A stretch of 64,000 bases of DNA, from NCBI GenBank assembly GCA_946800325.1, contig OX326957.1:63741570-63805569 (forward strand), written 5' to 3'. The DNA comes from Luzula sylvatica. Lineage: Eukaryota > Streptophyta > Magnoliopsida > Poales > Juncaceae. The position numbers and the translations under genes are program-made. How positions within the stretch are numbered: position 1 is the stretch's first letter; every line of letters starts with the position of its first letter. Shown here in pieces: positions 46,711 through 60,269 of this stretch. The notes beneath the pieces are model-generated. The model saw only the letters and a program-made list of their open reading frames with translations, made no database searches and was not told the origin of the DNA.

Positions 46711-49700
46711 TTAGTGTTTGTTCAATTTGGTGAAAAGTTACGTAGTGAAAGATTCGATCCAAACCATCTCAAAAACACGTTATTTGAATCCTCAGAGCTT
46801 TAAAAGATTGTTTTGAATCGAAAAACAAACTTTCATAGTGTTTGTAAAATTTGGTGAAAAGTTATGTTGTAAAAGATACGATACAAAAGATCTAAAAACA
46901 CGTTATTTGAACACCCCAAAACGTAAAAATATTGCTAAGAATCGAAAAGAAAACTTTCTTATTGTTTGTGCAATTTGGTGACAAGTTAAGTAGTGAAAGA
47001 TTCGACCCAAACCATCTCAAAAACATGTTATTAGAACTCCTCGGAGATTTAAAAGATTGTTTTGAATCGAAAAACAAACTTTCAAAGTGTTTGTAAAATT
47101 TGGTGAAAAGTTATGTTGTAAAAGATACGATACAAATGATCTAAAAACACGTTATTTGAAATCCCCAAAGCGTAAAAATATATGAATCGAAAAGAAAACT
47201 TTCTTCGTGTTTGTACAATTTGGTGAAAAGTTACGTAGTAAAAGATTCGATCCAAACCATCTAAAAACCATGTTATTTGGACTCCTCACAACGTTAAAAG
47301 ATTGTTTTGAATCGGCAAACAAACTTTCATAGTGTTTGTAAAATTTCGTGAAAAGTTATGTTGTAAAAGATACGATACAAAAGATCTGAAAACACGTTAT
47401 TTGAACTCCCCAAAACGTAAAAAGATTGCTAAGAATCGAAAAGAAAACTTTCTTAGTGTTGGTACTATTTGGTGACAAGTTAAGTAGTGAAAGATTCGAC
47501 CCAAACCACCTCAAAAACACGTTATTAGAACTCCTCGGAGATTTAAAAGATTGTTTTGAATCGAAAAAGAAACTTTCATTGTGTTTGTAAAATTTGTTGA
47601 AAAGTTATGTCGTAAAATATACGCTACAAATGATCTAAAAACACGTTATTTGAACTCCTCAACGCATAAAAAGATTGCTATGAATCGAAAAGAAAACTTT
47701 CTTAGTGTTTGTACAATTTGGTGAAAAGGTACGTAGTAAAATATTCGATCCAAACCATCTCAAAAACACGTTATTTGGACTCCTCAGAACTTTAAAAGAT
47801 TGTTTTGAATAGGAAAACAAACTTTCATTGTGTTTGTAAAATTTGGTGAAAAGTTATGTTGTAAAAGATACGATGCAAATGATCTAAAAACACGTTATTT
47901 GAACTCCCCAAAGCGTAAAAAGACTGCTATGAATCGAAAAGAAAACTTTCTAAGTGTTTGTACAATTTGGTGAAAAATTTCGTAGAGAAAGATTCGATCC
48001 AAGCAATCTCAAAAAACACGTTATTTGAAACCCTCGGAGCTTTAAAACATTGTTTTGAATCAGAAAACAAACTTCCATAGTGTTTGTAAAATTTGGTGAA
48101 AAGTTATGTTGTAAAAGATATGATACAAATGATCTAAAAACACATTATTTGAACTCCCCAATGCGTAATAAGATTGCTATGAATCGGAAAGAAAACTTTC
48201 TTAGTGTTTGTACAATTTGGTGAAAAGTTATGTCGTAAAAGATACGGTACAAATGATCTAAAAACACGTTATTCGAACTCCTCAAAGCGATAAAAGATGG
48301 CCATGAATCGAAAAGAAAACTTACTAAGTCTTTGTACAATTTGGTGAAAAAGTACGTAGTAAAAGATATGATCCAAACCATCTCAAAACATGTTATTTGG
48401 ACTCCTCAGAACGTTAAAAGATTGTTTTGAATTGGAAAACAAACTTTCTTAGTGTTTGTAAAATTTGGGGAAAAGTTATGTTGTAGACGATACGATACAA
48501 ATGATCTAAAAACACGTTATTTGAACTCCCCAAAGCGTAAAAAGATTGCTATGAATCGAAAAGAAAACCTTCTTAGTGTTTGTCCAATTTGGTGAAAAGT
48601 TACGTAGTGAAAGATTCGATCCAAACCATCTCAAAAACACGTTATTTGAATCCTCAGAGCTTTAAAAGATTGTTTTGAATCGAAAAACAAACTTTCATAG
48701 TGTTTGTAAAATTTGATGAAAAGTTATGTTGTAAAAGATACGATACAAATGATCCAAAAACACGTTATTTCAACTCCCCAAAGCGCAAAAAGATTGGTAT
48801 GAATCGAAAAGAAAACATTCTTTGTGTTTGTACAGTTTTGTGAAAAGTTACGTAGTAAAAGATTCGGTCCGAACCATCTCAAAAACACGTTATTTGGACT
48901 CCTCATAATTTTTAAAAGATTGTTTTGAATCGAAAAACAAACTTTCTCAGTGTTTGCAAAATTTGGCGAAAAGTTATGTCGTAAAAGATACGATACAAAT
49001 GATCTAAAACACATTATTTGAACTACCCAAAACATAAAAAGATTGCTAAGAATCGAAAAGTAAACTTTCTAGTGTTTGTACAATTTGGTGACAAGTTAAG
49101 TAGTGAAAGATTCGATCCAAACCATCTCAAAAACACGATATTTGAACGACACGGAGATTTAAAAGATCGTTTTGAATCGAAAAACAAACTTTCGTAGTGT
49201 TTGTAAAATTTGGTGAAAAGTTATGTTGTAAAAGATTCGATACAAATGATCTAAAAACACGTTATACGTACTCCCCAAAGCATAAAAAGATTGCTATGAA
49301 TCGAAAAGAAAACTTTCTTAGTGTTTGTACAATTTGATGAAAAGTTACGTAGTGAAAGATTCGATCCATACCATCTCAAAAACACGTTATTTGAAATCCT
49401 CCGAGCTTTAAAAGATTGTTTTGAATCGAAAAACAAACTTCCATAGTGTTTTTAAATTTTGCTGAAAAGTTATGTTGTAAAAGATACGATACAAATGATC
49501 TAAAAACACGTTATTTGAACTCCCCAAAGCGTAAAAAGATTGCAATGAATCGAAGAGAAAACTTTCTTAGTGTTTGACAATTTGGTGAAAAATTACGTAG
49601 TGAAAGATTCGATCCAAACCATCATAAAAACACGTTATTTGAAATCCTCAGAGCTTTAAAAGATTGTTCTGAATCGAAAAACAAACTTTCATAGTGTTTG

Positions 49701-49815
49701 CAAAATTTGGTGAAAAGTTATGTTGTAAAAGATACGATACAAACGATCTAAAAACACGTTATTTGAACTCCCCAAAGCGTAAAAAGATTGCAATGAATCG
49801 AAGAGAAAACTTTTT
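46711..49815 (+). repeat. Higher-order satellite block A (3.1 kb)
   Basis: Nearly identical to the directly following block 49816-52920. The only length difference noticed is one A (near 47208 versus 50312). It includes about 25 monomers. Confidence 0.92.
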
Positions 49816-52800
49816 TAGTGTTTGTTCAATTTGGTGAAAAGTTACGTAGTGAAAGATTCGATCCAAACCATCTCAAAAACACGTTATTTGAATCCTCAGA
49901 GCTTTAAAAGATTGTTTTGAATCGAAAAACAAACTTTCATAGTGTTTGTAAAATTTGGTGAAAAGTTATGTTGTAAAAGATACGATACAAAAGATCTAAA
50001 AACACGTTATTTGAACACCCCAAAACGTAAAAATATTGCTAAGAATCGAAAAGAAAACTTTCTTATTGTTTGTGCAATTTGGTGACAAGTTAAGTAGTGA
50101 AAGATTCGACCCAAACCATCTCAAAAACATGTTATTAGAACTCCTCGGAGATTTAAAAGATTGTTTTGAATCGAAAAACAAACTTTCAAAGTGTTTGTAA
50201 AATTTGGTGAAAAGTTATGTTGTAAAAGATACGATACAAATGATCTAAAAACACGTTATTTGAAATCCCCAAAGCGTAAAAATATATGAATCGAAAAGAA
50301 AAACTTTCTTCGTGTTTGTACAATTTGGTGAAAAGTTACGTAGTAAAAGATTCGATCCAAACCATCTAAAAACCATGTTATTTGGACTCCTCACAACGTT
50401 AAAAGATTGTTTTGAATCGGCAAACAAACTTTCATAGTGTTTGTAAAATTTCGTGAAAAGTTATGTTGTAAAAGATACGATACAAAAGATCTGAAAACAC
50501 GTTATTTGAACTCCCCAAAACGTAAAAAGATTGCTAAGAATCGAAAAGAAAACTTTCTTAGTGTTGGTACTATTTGGTGACAAGTTAAGTAGTGAAAGAT
50601 TCGACCCAAACCACCTCAAAAACACGTTATTAGAACTCCTCGGAGATTTAAAAGATTGTTTTGAATCGAAAAAGAAACTTTCATTGTGTTTGTAAAATTT
50701 GTTGAAAAGTTATGTCGTAAAATATACGCTACAAATGATCTAAAAACACGTTATTTGAACTCCTCAACGCATAAAAAGATTGCTATGAATCGAAAAGAAA
50801 ACTTTCTTAGTGTTTGTACAATTTGGTGAAAAGGTACGTAGTAAAATATTCGATCCAAACCATCTCAAAAACACGTTATTTGGACTCCTCAGAACTTTAA
50901 AAGATTGTTTTGAATAGGAAAACAAACTTTCATTGTGTTTGTAAAATTTGGTGAAAAGTTATGTTGTAAAAGATACGATGCAAATGATCTAAAAACACGT
51001 TATTTGAACTCCCCAAAGCGTAAAAAGACTGCTATGAATCGAAAAGAAAACTTTCTAAGTGTTTGTACAATTTGGTGAAAAATTTCGTAGAGAAAGATTC
51101 GATCCAAGCAATCTCAAAAAACACGTTATTTGAAACCCTCGGAGCTTTAAAACATTGTTTTGAATCAGAAAACAAACTTCCATAGTGTTTGTAAAATTTG
51201 GTGAAAAGTTATGTTGTAAAAGATATGATACAAATGATCTAAAAACACATTATTTGAACTCCCCAATGCGTAATAAGATTGCTATGAATCGGAAAGAAAA
51301 CTTTCTTAGTGTTTGTACAATTTGGTGAAAAGTTATGTCGTAAAAGATACGGTACAAATGATCTAAAAACACGTTATTCGAACTCCTCAAAGCGATAAAA
51401 GATGGCCATGAATCGAAAAGAAAACTTACTAAGTCTTTGTACAATTTGGTGAAAAAGTACGTAGTAAAAGATATGATCCAAACCATCTCAAAACATGTTA
51501 TTTGGACTCCTCAGAACGTTAAAAGATTGTTTTGAATTGGAAAACAAACTTTCTTAGTGTTTGTAAAATTTGGGGAAAAGTTATGTTGTAGACGATACGA
51601 TACAAATGATCTAAAAACACGTTATTTGAACTCCCCAAAGCGTAAAAAGATTGCTATGAATCGAAAAGAAAACCTTCTTAGTGTTTGTCCAATTTGGTGA
51701 AAAGTTACGTAGTGAAAGATTCGATCCAAACCATCTCAAAAACACGTTATTTGAATCCTCAGAGCTTTAAAAGATTGTTTTGAATCGAAAAACAAACTTT
51801 CATAGTGTTTGTAAAATTTGATGAAAAGTTATGTTGTAAAAGATACGATACAAATGATCCAAAAACACGTTATTTCAACTCCCCAAAGCGCAAAAAGATT
51901 GGTATGAATCGAAAAGAAAACATTCTTTGTGTTTGTACAGTTTTGTGAAAAGTTACGTAGTAAAAGATTCGGTCCGAACCATCTCAAAAACACGTTATTT
52001 GGACTCCTCATAATTTTTAAAAGATTGTTTTGAATCGAAAAACAAACTTTCTCAGTGTTTGCAAAATTTGGCGAAAAGTTATGTCGTAAAAGATACGATA
52101 CAAATGATCTAAAACACATTATTTGAACTACCCAAAACATAAAAAGATTGCTAAGAATCGAAAAGTAAACTTTCTAGTGTTTGTACAATTTGGTGACAAG
52201 TTAAGTAGTGAAAGATTCGATCCAAACCATCTCAAAAACACGATATTTGAACGACACGGAGATTTAAAAGATCGTTTTGAATCGAAAAACAAACTTTCGT
52301 AGTGTTTGTAAAATTTGGTGAAAAGTTATGTTGTAAAAGATTCGATACAAATGATCTAAAAACACGTTATACGTACTCCCCAAAGCATAAAAAGATTGCT
52401 ATGAATCGAAAAGAAAACTTTCTTAGTGTTTGTACAATTTGATGAAAAGTTACGTAGTGAAAGATTCGATCCATACCATCTCAAAAACACGTTATTTGAA
52501 ATCCTCCGAGCTTTAAAAGATTGTTTTGAATCGAAAAACAAACTTCCATAGTGTTTTTAAATTTTGCTGAAAAGTTATGTTGTAAAAGATACGATACAAA
52601 TGATCTAAAAACACGTTATTTGAACTCCCCAAAGCGTAAAAAGATTGCAATGAATCGAAGAGAAAACTTTCTTAGTGTTTGACAATTTGGTGAAAAATTA
52701 CGTAGTGAAAGATTCGATCCAAACCATCATAAAAACACGTTATTTGAAATCCTCAGAGCTTTAAAAGATTGTTCTGAATCGAAAAACAAACTTTCATAGT

Positions 52801-52920
52801 GTTTGCAAAATTTGGTGAAAAGTTATGTTGTAAAAGATACGATACAAACGATCTAAAAACACGTTATTTGAACTCCCCAAAGCGTAAAAAGATTGCAATG
52901 AATCGAAGAGAAAACTTTTT
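49816..52920 (+). repeat. Higher-order satellite block B (3.1 kb)
   Basis: Tandem copy of 46711-49815. The junctions fall in the same monomer position: TTTAGTGTTTG continues as TTCAATTTGG at the A/B border and as ACAATTTGG at the end of B. Confidence 0.92.
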
Positions 52921-53929
52921 TAGTGTTTGACAATTTGGTGAAAAATTACGTAGTGAAAGATTAGATCCAAACCATCATAGAAACACGTTATTTGAAATCC
53001 TCAAAGCTTTAAAAGATTGTTTTGAATCGAAAAACAAACTTTCATAGTGTTTGTAAAATTTGGTGAAAATTATGTTGTAAAAGATACGATACAAATGATC
53101 TAAAAACACGTTATTTGAACTGATCAAAGAGAAAAATAATGGCCATGAATCGAAAAGAAAACTTTCTTAGTCTTTGTAAAATTTGGTGAAAAGGTACGTA
53201 GTAAAAGATATGATCCAAACCATCTCAAAACATGTTATTTGGACTCCTCAGAACGTTAAAAGATTGTTTTGAATCGGAAAACAAACTTTCTTAGTGTTTG
53301 TAAAATTTGGTGAAAAGTTATGTTGTAGACGATACGATACAAATGATCTAAAAACATGTTATTTGAACTCCCCAAAGCGTTAAAAGATGGCTATGAATCG
53401 AAAAGAAAACCTTCTTAGTGTTTGTCTAATTTGGTGAAAAGTTACGTAGTGAAAGATTCGATCCAAACCACCTCAAAAGCACATTATTTGAATCCTCAGA
53501 GCTTTAAAAGATTGTTTCGAATCGAAAAACAAACTTTCACAGTGCTTGTAAAATTTGGTGAAAAGTTTTGCTGTAAAAGATACGATACAAATAATCCAAA
53601 ACATGTTATTTGAACTCCCCAAAGGGCAAAAAGATTGCTATGAATCGAAAAGAAAAGATTCTTTGTGTTTGTACAGTTTGGTGAAAAGTTACGTAGTAAA
53701 AGATTCGATCCGAACCATCTCAAAAATATGTTATTTGGACTCCTCAAAATGTTAAAAGATTGTTTTGAATCGGAAAACAGACTTTCTTAGTGTTTGTAAA
53801 ATTTGGTGAAAAGTTATGTTGTAGACGATACGATACTAATGATCTAAAAACAGGTTATTTGATCTCCCCAAAGCGTAAAAAGATTGCTATGAATCGAAAA
53901 GAAAACCTTCTTAGTGTTTGTTCAATTTG

Positions 53930-56900
53930 GTGAAAAGTTACGTACTGAAAGATTCGATCCAAACCATCTAAAAAACACGTTATTTGAATCCTCAGAGCTT
54001 TAAAAGATTGTTTTGAATCGAAAAACAAACTTTCATAGTGTTTGTAAAATTTGGTGAAAAGTTATGCTGTAAAAGATACGATACAAAAGATCTAAAAACA
54101 CGTTATTTGAACACCCCAAAACGTAAAAATATTGCTAAGAATCGAAAAGAAAACTTTCTTATTGTTTGTGCAATTTGGTGACAAGTTAAGTAGTGAAAGA
54201 TTCGACCCAAACCATCTCAAAAACACGTTATTAGAACTCCTCGGAGATTTAAAAGATTGTTTTGAATCGAAAAACAAACTTTCATAGTGTTTGTAAAATT
54301 TGGTGAAAAGTTATGATGTAAAAGATACGATACAAATGATCTAAAAACACGTTATTCGAACTCCCCAATGCGTAAAAAGATATGAATCGAAAAGAAAACT
54401 TTCTTAGTGTTTGTACAATTTGGTGAAAAGTTACGTAGTAAAAGATTCGATCCGAACCATCTGAAGAACACGTTATTTGGAATCCTCAGAGGTTTAAAAG
54501 ATTGTTTGGAATCGAAAAACAAACTTTCATTGTGTTTGTAAAATTTGGTGAAAAGTAATGTTGTAAAAGATTCGATACAAAAGATCAGAAAACACGTTAT
54601 TTGAACTCCCCAAAACGTAAAAAGATTGCTAAGAATCGAAAAGAAAACTTTCTTAGTGTTGGTACTATTTGGTGACAACTTTAGTAGTGAAAGATTCGTC
54701 CCAAACCACCTCAAAAACACGTTATTAGAACTCCTCGGAGATTTAAAAGATTGTTTTGAATCGAAAAACAAACTTTCATTGTGTTTGTAAAATTTATTGA
54801 AAAGTTATGTCGTAAAAGATACGCTACAAATGATCTAAAAACACGTTATTTGAACTCCTCAACGCATAAAAAGATTGCTATGAATCGAAAAGAAAACATT
54901 CTTAGTGTTTGTACAATTTGGTGAAAAGGTACGTAGTAAAATATTCGATCCAAACCATCTCAAAAACACGTTATTTGGACTCCACAGAATGTTAAAAGAT
55001 TGTTTTGAATCGGAAAACAAACTTTCATTGTGTTTGTAAAATTTGGTGAAAAGTTATGTTGTAAAAGATACGATGCAAATGATCTAAAAACACGTTATTT
55101 GAACTCCCCAATGCGTAAAAAGATTGCTATGAATCGAAATGAAAACTTTCTAAGTGTTTGTACAATTTGGTGAAAAATTACGTAGAGAAAGATTCGATCC
55201 AAGCCATCTCAAAAACACGTTATTTGAACACCTCAGAGCTTTAAAACATTGTTTTGAATCGAAAAACAAACTCTCATAGTGTTTGTAAAATTTGTTGAAA
55301 AGTTATGTTGTAAAAGATACCATACAAATGATCTAAAAACACGTTATTTGCACTCCCCAATGCGTAATGAGATTGCTATGAATCGGAAAGAAAGCTTTCT
55401 TAGTGTTTGTACAATTTGGTGAAAAATTAAGTATTGAAAGATTCGATCCAAACCATCTGAAAAACAAGTTATTTGAAATCCTCAGAGCTTAAAAAGATTG
55501 TTTTGAATAGAAAAACAAACTTTCATAGTGCTTGTAAAATTTGGTGAAAAGTAATGTTGTAATAGATGCGATACAAATGGTCTAAAAACACGTTATTTGA
55601 ACTCCCCATGCGTAAAAAGATTGCTATGAATCGAAAAGAAAACTTTCTTAGTGTTTGTACAATTTGGTGAAAAGTTACATAGTAAAAGATTCGATCGAAA
55701 CCATCTCTAAAACACGTTATTTGAACTCCACAGAACGTTAAAAGATTGTTTCGAATCGAAAAACAAACTTTCTTAGTGTTTGTAAATTTGTTGAAATGTT
55801 ATGTCGTAAAAGATACGGTACAAATGATCTAAAAACACGTTATTTGAACTCCTCAAAGCGATAAAAGATGGCCATGAATCGAAAAGAAAACTTACTTAGT
55901 CTTTGTACAATTTGGTGAAAAAGTACGTAGTAAAAGATATGATCCAAACCATCTCAAAACATGTTATTTGGACTCCTCAGAACGTTAAAAGATTGTTTTG
56001 AATCGGAAAACAAACTTTCTTAGTGTTTGTAAAATTTGGTGAAAAGTTATGTTGTAGACGATACAATACAAATGATCTAAAAACACGTTATTTGAACTCC
56101 CCAAAGCGTAAAAAGATTGCTATGAATCGAAAAGAAAACCTTCTTAGTGTTTGTCCAATTTGGTGAAATAGTGAAAGATTCGATCCAAACCATCTCAAAA
56201 ACACGTTATTTGAATCCTCAGAGCTTTAAAAGATTGTTTTGAATCGAAAAACAAACTTTCATAGTGTTTGTAAAATTTGATGAAAAGTTATGTTGTAAAA
56301 GATACGATACAAATGATCCAAAAACACGTTATTTCAACTCCCCAAAGCGCAAAAAGATTGGTATGAATCGAAAAGAAAACATTCTTTGTGTTTGTACAGT
56401 TTTGTGAAAAGTTACGTAGTAAAAGATTCGGTCCGAACCATCTCAAAAACACGTTATTTGGACTCCTCATAATTTTTAAAAGATTGTTTTGAATCGAAAA
56501 ACAAACTTTCTCAGTGTTTGCAAAATTTGGCGAAAAGTTATGTCGTAAAAGATACGATACAAATGATCTAAAACACATTATTTGAACTACCCAAAACATA
56601 AAAAGATTGCTAAGAATCGAAAAGAAAACTTTCTAGTGTTTGTACAATTTGGTGATGAGTTAAGTAGTGAAAGATTCGATCCAAACCATCTCAAAAACAC
56701 GATATTTGAACGACACGGAGATTTAAAAGATCGTTTTGAATCGAAAAACAAACTTTCGTAGTGTTTGTAAAATTTGGTGAAAAGTTATGTTGTAAAAGAT
56801 TCGATACAAATGATCTAAAAACACGTTATACGAACTCCCCAAAGCATAAAAAGATTACTATGAATCGAAAAGAAAAACTTTCTTAGTGTTTGTACAATTT

Positions 56901-59900
56901 GATGAAAAGTTACGTAGTGAAAGATTCGATCCATACCATCTCAAAAATACGTTATTTGAAATCCTCCGAGCTTTAAAAGATTGTTTTGAATCGAAAAACA
57001 AACTTCCATAGTGTTTTTAAATTTTGGTGAAAAGTTATGTTGTAAAAGATACGACACAAATGATCTAAAAACACGTTATTTGAACTCCCCAAAGCGTAAA
57101 AAGATTGCAATGAATCGAAGAGAAAACTTTCTTAGTGTTTGACAATTTGGTGAAAAATTACGTAGTGAATGATTCGATCCAAACCATCATAAAAACACGT
57201 TATTTGAAATCCTCAGAGCTTTAAAAGAATGTTCTGAATCGAAAAACAAACTTTCATAGTGTTTGCAAAATTTGGTGAAAAGTTATGTTGTAAAAGATAC
57301 GATACAAACGATCTAAAAACACGTTATTTGAACTCCCCAAAGCGTAAAAAGATTGCAATGAATCGAAGAGAAAACTTTTTTAGTGTTTGACAATTTGGTG
57401 AAAAATTACGTAGTGAAAGATTAGATCCAAACCATCATAGAAACACGTTATTTGAAATCCTCAAAGCTTTAAAAGATTGTTTTGAATCGAAAAACAAACT
57501 TTCAAAGTGTTTGTAAAATTTGGTGAAAAGTTATGTTGTAAAAGATACGATACAAATGATCTAAAAACACGTTATTTGAACTCCTCAAAGCGAAAAATGA
57601 TGGCCATGAATCGAAAAGAAAACTTTCTTAGTCTTTGTAAAATTTGGTGAAAAGGTACGTAGTAAAAGATATGATCCAAACCATCTCAAAACATGTTATT
57701 TGGACTCCTCAGAACGTTAAAAGATTGTTTTGAATCGGAAAACAAACTTTCTTAGTGTTTGTAAAATTTGGTGAAAAGTTATGTTGTAGACGATACGATA
57801 CAAATGATCTAAAAACATGTTATTTGAACTCCCCAAAGCGTTAAAAAGATTGCTATGAATCGAAAAGAAAACCTTCTTAGTGTTTGTTCAATTTGGTGAA
57901 AAGTTACGTAGTGAAAGATTCGATCCAAACCACCTAAAAAACACGTTATTTGAATCCTCAGAGCTTTAAAAGATTGTTTTGAATCGAAAAGCAAACTTTC
58001 ATAGTGTTTGTAAAATTTGGTGAAAAGTTATGCTGTAAAAGATACGATACAAAAAATCTAAAAACACGTTATTTGAACACCCCAAAACGTAAAAATATTG
58101 CTAAGAATCGAAAAGAAAACTTTCTTATTGTTTGTGCGATTTGGTGACAAGTTAAGTAGTGAAAGATTCGACCCAAACCATCTCAAAAACACGTTATTAG
58201 AACTCCTCGGAGATTTAAAAGATTGTTTTGAATCGAAAAACAAACTTTCATAGTGTTTGTAAAATTTGGTGAAAAGTTATGATGTAAAAGATACGATACA
58301 AATGATCTAAAAACACGTTATTTGAACTCCCCAAAGCGTAAAAAGATATGAATCGAAAAGAAAACTTTCTTAGTGTTTGTACAATTTGGTGAAAAGTTAC
58401 GTAGTAAAAGATTCGATCCAAACCATCTGAAGAACACGTTATTTGGAATCCTCAGAGCTTTAAAAGATTGTTTGGAATCGAAAAACAAACTTTCATCGTG
58501 TTTGTAAAATTTGGTGAAAAGTAATGTTGTAAAAGATACGATACAAAAGATCTGAAAACACGTTATTTGAACTCCCCAAAACGTAAAAAGATTGCTAAGA
58601 ATCGAAAAGAAAACTTTCTTAGTGTTGGTACTATTTGGTGACAACTTTAGTAGTGAAAGATTCGTCCCAAACCACCTCAAAAACACGTTATTAGAACTCC
58701 TCGGAGATTTAAAAGATTGTTTTGAATCGAAAAACAAACTTTCATTGTGTTTGTAAAATTTGTTGAAAAGTTATGTCGTAAAAGATACGCTACAAATGAT
58801 CTAAAAACACGTTATTTGAACTCCTCAAAGCATAAAAAGATTGCTATGAATCGAAAAGAAAACTTTCTTAGTGTTTGTACAATTTGGTGAAAAGGTACGT
58901 ACTAAAATATTCGATCCAAACCATCTCAAAAACACGTTATTTGGACTCCTCAGAACGTTAAAAGATTGTTTTGAATCGGAAAACAAACTTTCATTGTGTT
59001 TGTAAAATTTGGTGAAAAGTTATGTTGTAAAAGATACGATGCAAATGATCTAAAAACACGTTATTTGAACTCCCCAAAGCGTAAAAAGATTGCTATGAAT
59101 CGAAATGACAACTTTCTAAGTATTTGTACAATTTGGTGAAAAATTAAGTATTGAAAGATTCGATCCAAACCATCTGAAAAACAAGTTATTTGAAATCCTC
59201 AGAGCTTTAAAACATTGTTTTGAATCGAAAAACAAACTCTCATAGTGGTTGTAAAATTTGGTGAAAAGTTATGTTGTAAAAGATACCATACAAATGATCT
59301 AAAAACACGTTATTTGCACTCCCCAATGCGTAATAAGATTGCTATGAATCGGAAAGAAAGCTTTCTTAGTGTTTGTACAATTTGGTGAAAAATTAAGTAT
59401 TGAAAGATTCGATCCAAACCATCAGAAAAACAAGTTATTTGAAATCCTCAGAGCTTAAAAAGATTGTTTTGAATAGAAAAACAAACTTTCATAGTGTTTG
59501 TAAAATTTGGTGAAAAGTAATGTTGTAATAGATGCGATACAAATGGTCTAAAAACACGTTATTTGAACTCCCCAAGCGTAAAAAGATTGCTATGAATCGA
59601 AAAGAAAACTTTCTTAGTGTTTGTACAATTTGGTGAAAAGTTACATAGTAAAAGATTCGATCGAAACCATCTCAAAAACACGTTATTTGAACTCCACAGA
59701 ACGTTAAAAGATTGTTTCGAATCGAAAAACAAACTTTCTTAGTGTTTGTAAATTTGTTGAAATGTTATGTCGTAAAAGATACGGTACAAATGATCTAAAA
59801 ACACGTTATTTGAACTCCTCAAAGCGATAAAAGATGGCCATGAATCGAAAAGAAAACTTACTTAGTCTTTGTACAATTTGGTGAAAAAGTACGTAGTAAA

Positions 59901-60269
59901 AGATATGATCCAAACCATCTCAAAACATGTTATTTGGACTCCTCAGAACGTTAAAAGATTGTTTTGAATCGGAAAACAAACTTTCTTAGTGTTTGTAAAA
60001 TTTGGTGAAAAGTTATGTTGTAGACGATACAATACAAATGATCTAAAAACACGTTATTTGAACTCCCCAAAGCGTAAAAAAATTGCTATGAATCGAAAAG
60101 AAAACCTTCTTAGTGTTTGTCCAATTTGGTGAAATAGTGAAAGATTCGATCCAAACCATCTCAAAAACACGTTATTTGAATCCTCAGAGCTTTAAAAGAT
60201 TGTTTTGAATCGAAAAACAAACTTTCATAGTGTTTGTAAAATTTGATGAAAAGTTATGTTGTAAAAGAT
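53930..60269 (+). repeat. Higher-order satellite region with offsets of about 3.97 and 4.46 kb
   Basis: 54.0-56.3 kb recurs at 57.9-60.27 kb with a constant offset of 3,966 bp. 51.3-53.4 kb recurs at about 55.8-57.85 kb with an offset near 4,460 bp. Identity is slightly lower than between blocks A and B, so these duplications are probably older. Confidence 0.85.

Larger units (their letters stand above)
43104..60269 (+). repeat. Satellite DNA array, about 124-bp monomers
   Basis: About 17.2 kb of head-to-tail monomers, roughly 138 by length. Each has ACACGTTATTTG, a GATTG-TATGAATCGAAAA part, CTTTCTTAGTGTTTGTA and AATTTGGTGAAAAGTTA. Right of about 45.0 kb two types alternate, giving a unit of about 249 bp. 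Type 1 has ATTGCTATGAATCGAAAAG and GATTCGATCCAAACCATCT; type 2 has GATTGTTTTGAATCG and GATACGATACAAATGATCT. The left 2 kb is more diverged and less regular. Larger near-identical blocks are superimposed (see 46711-52920). No protein is encoded; open frames on the minus strand follow from the repeat composition. Confidence 0.97.

Noticed and set aside
48724..49035. 103-codon open frame on the minus strand of the satellite, repeated at 51829, 56288 and 63652
   Set aside because: It recurs only because the satellite block is duplicated; neighbouring monomers carry stops in the same frame and the composition is that of the repeat. Not a gene.
54352..54771. 139-codon minus-strand open frame in the satellite (also 58318-58737)
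   Set aside because: Same reason: translated satellite monomers, no start context, splice signals or known domain.
43104..60269. Regular repeats could suggest a CRISPR array
   Set aside because: The repeats are contiguous with no unique spacers, the unit is 124 bp, and the window is a plant nuclear genome.
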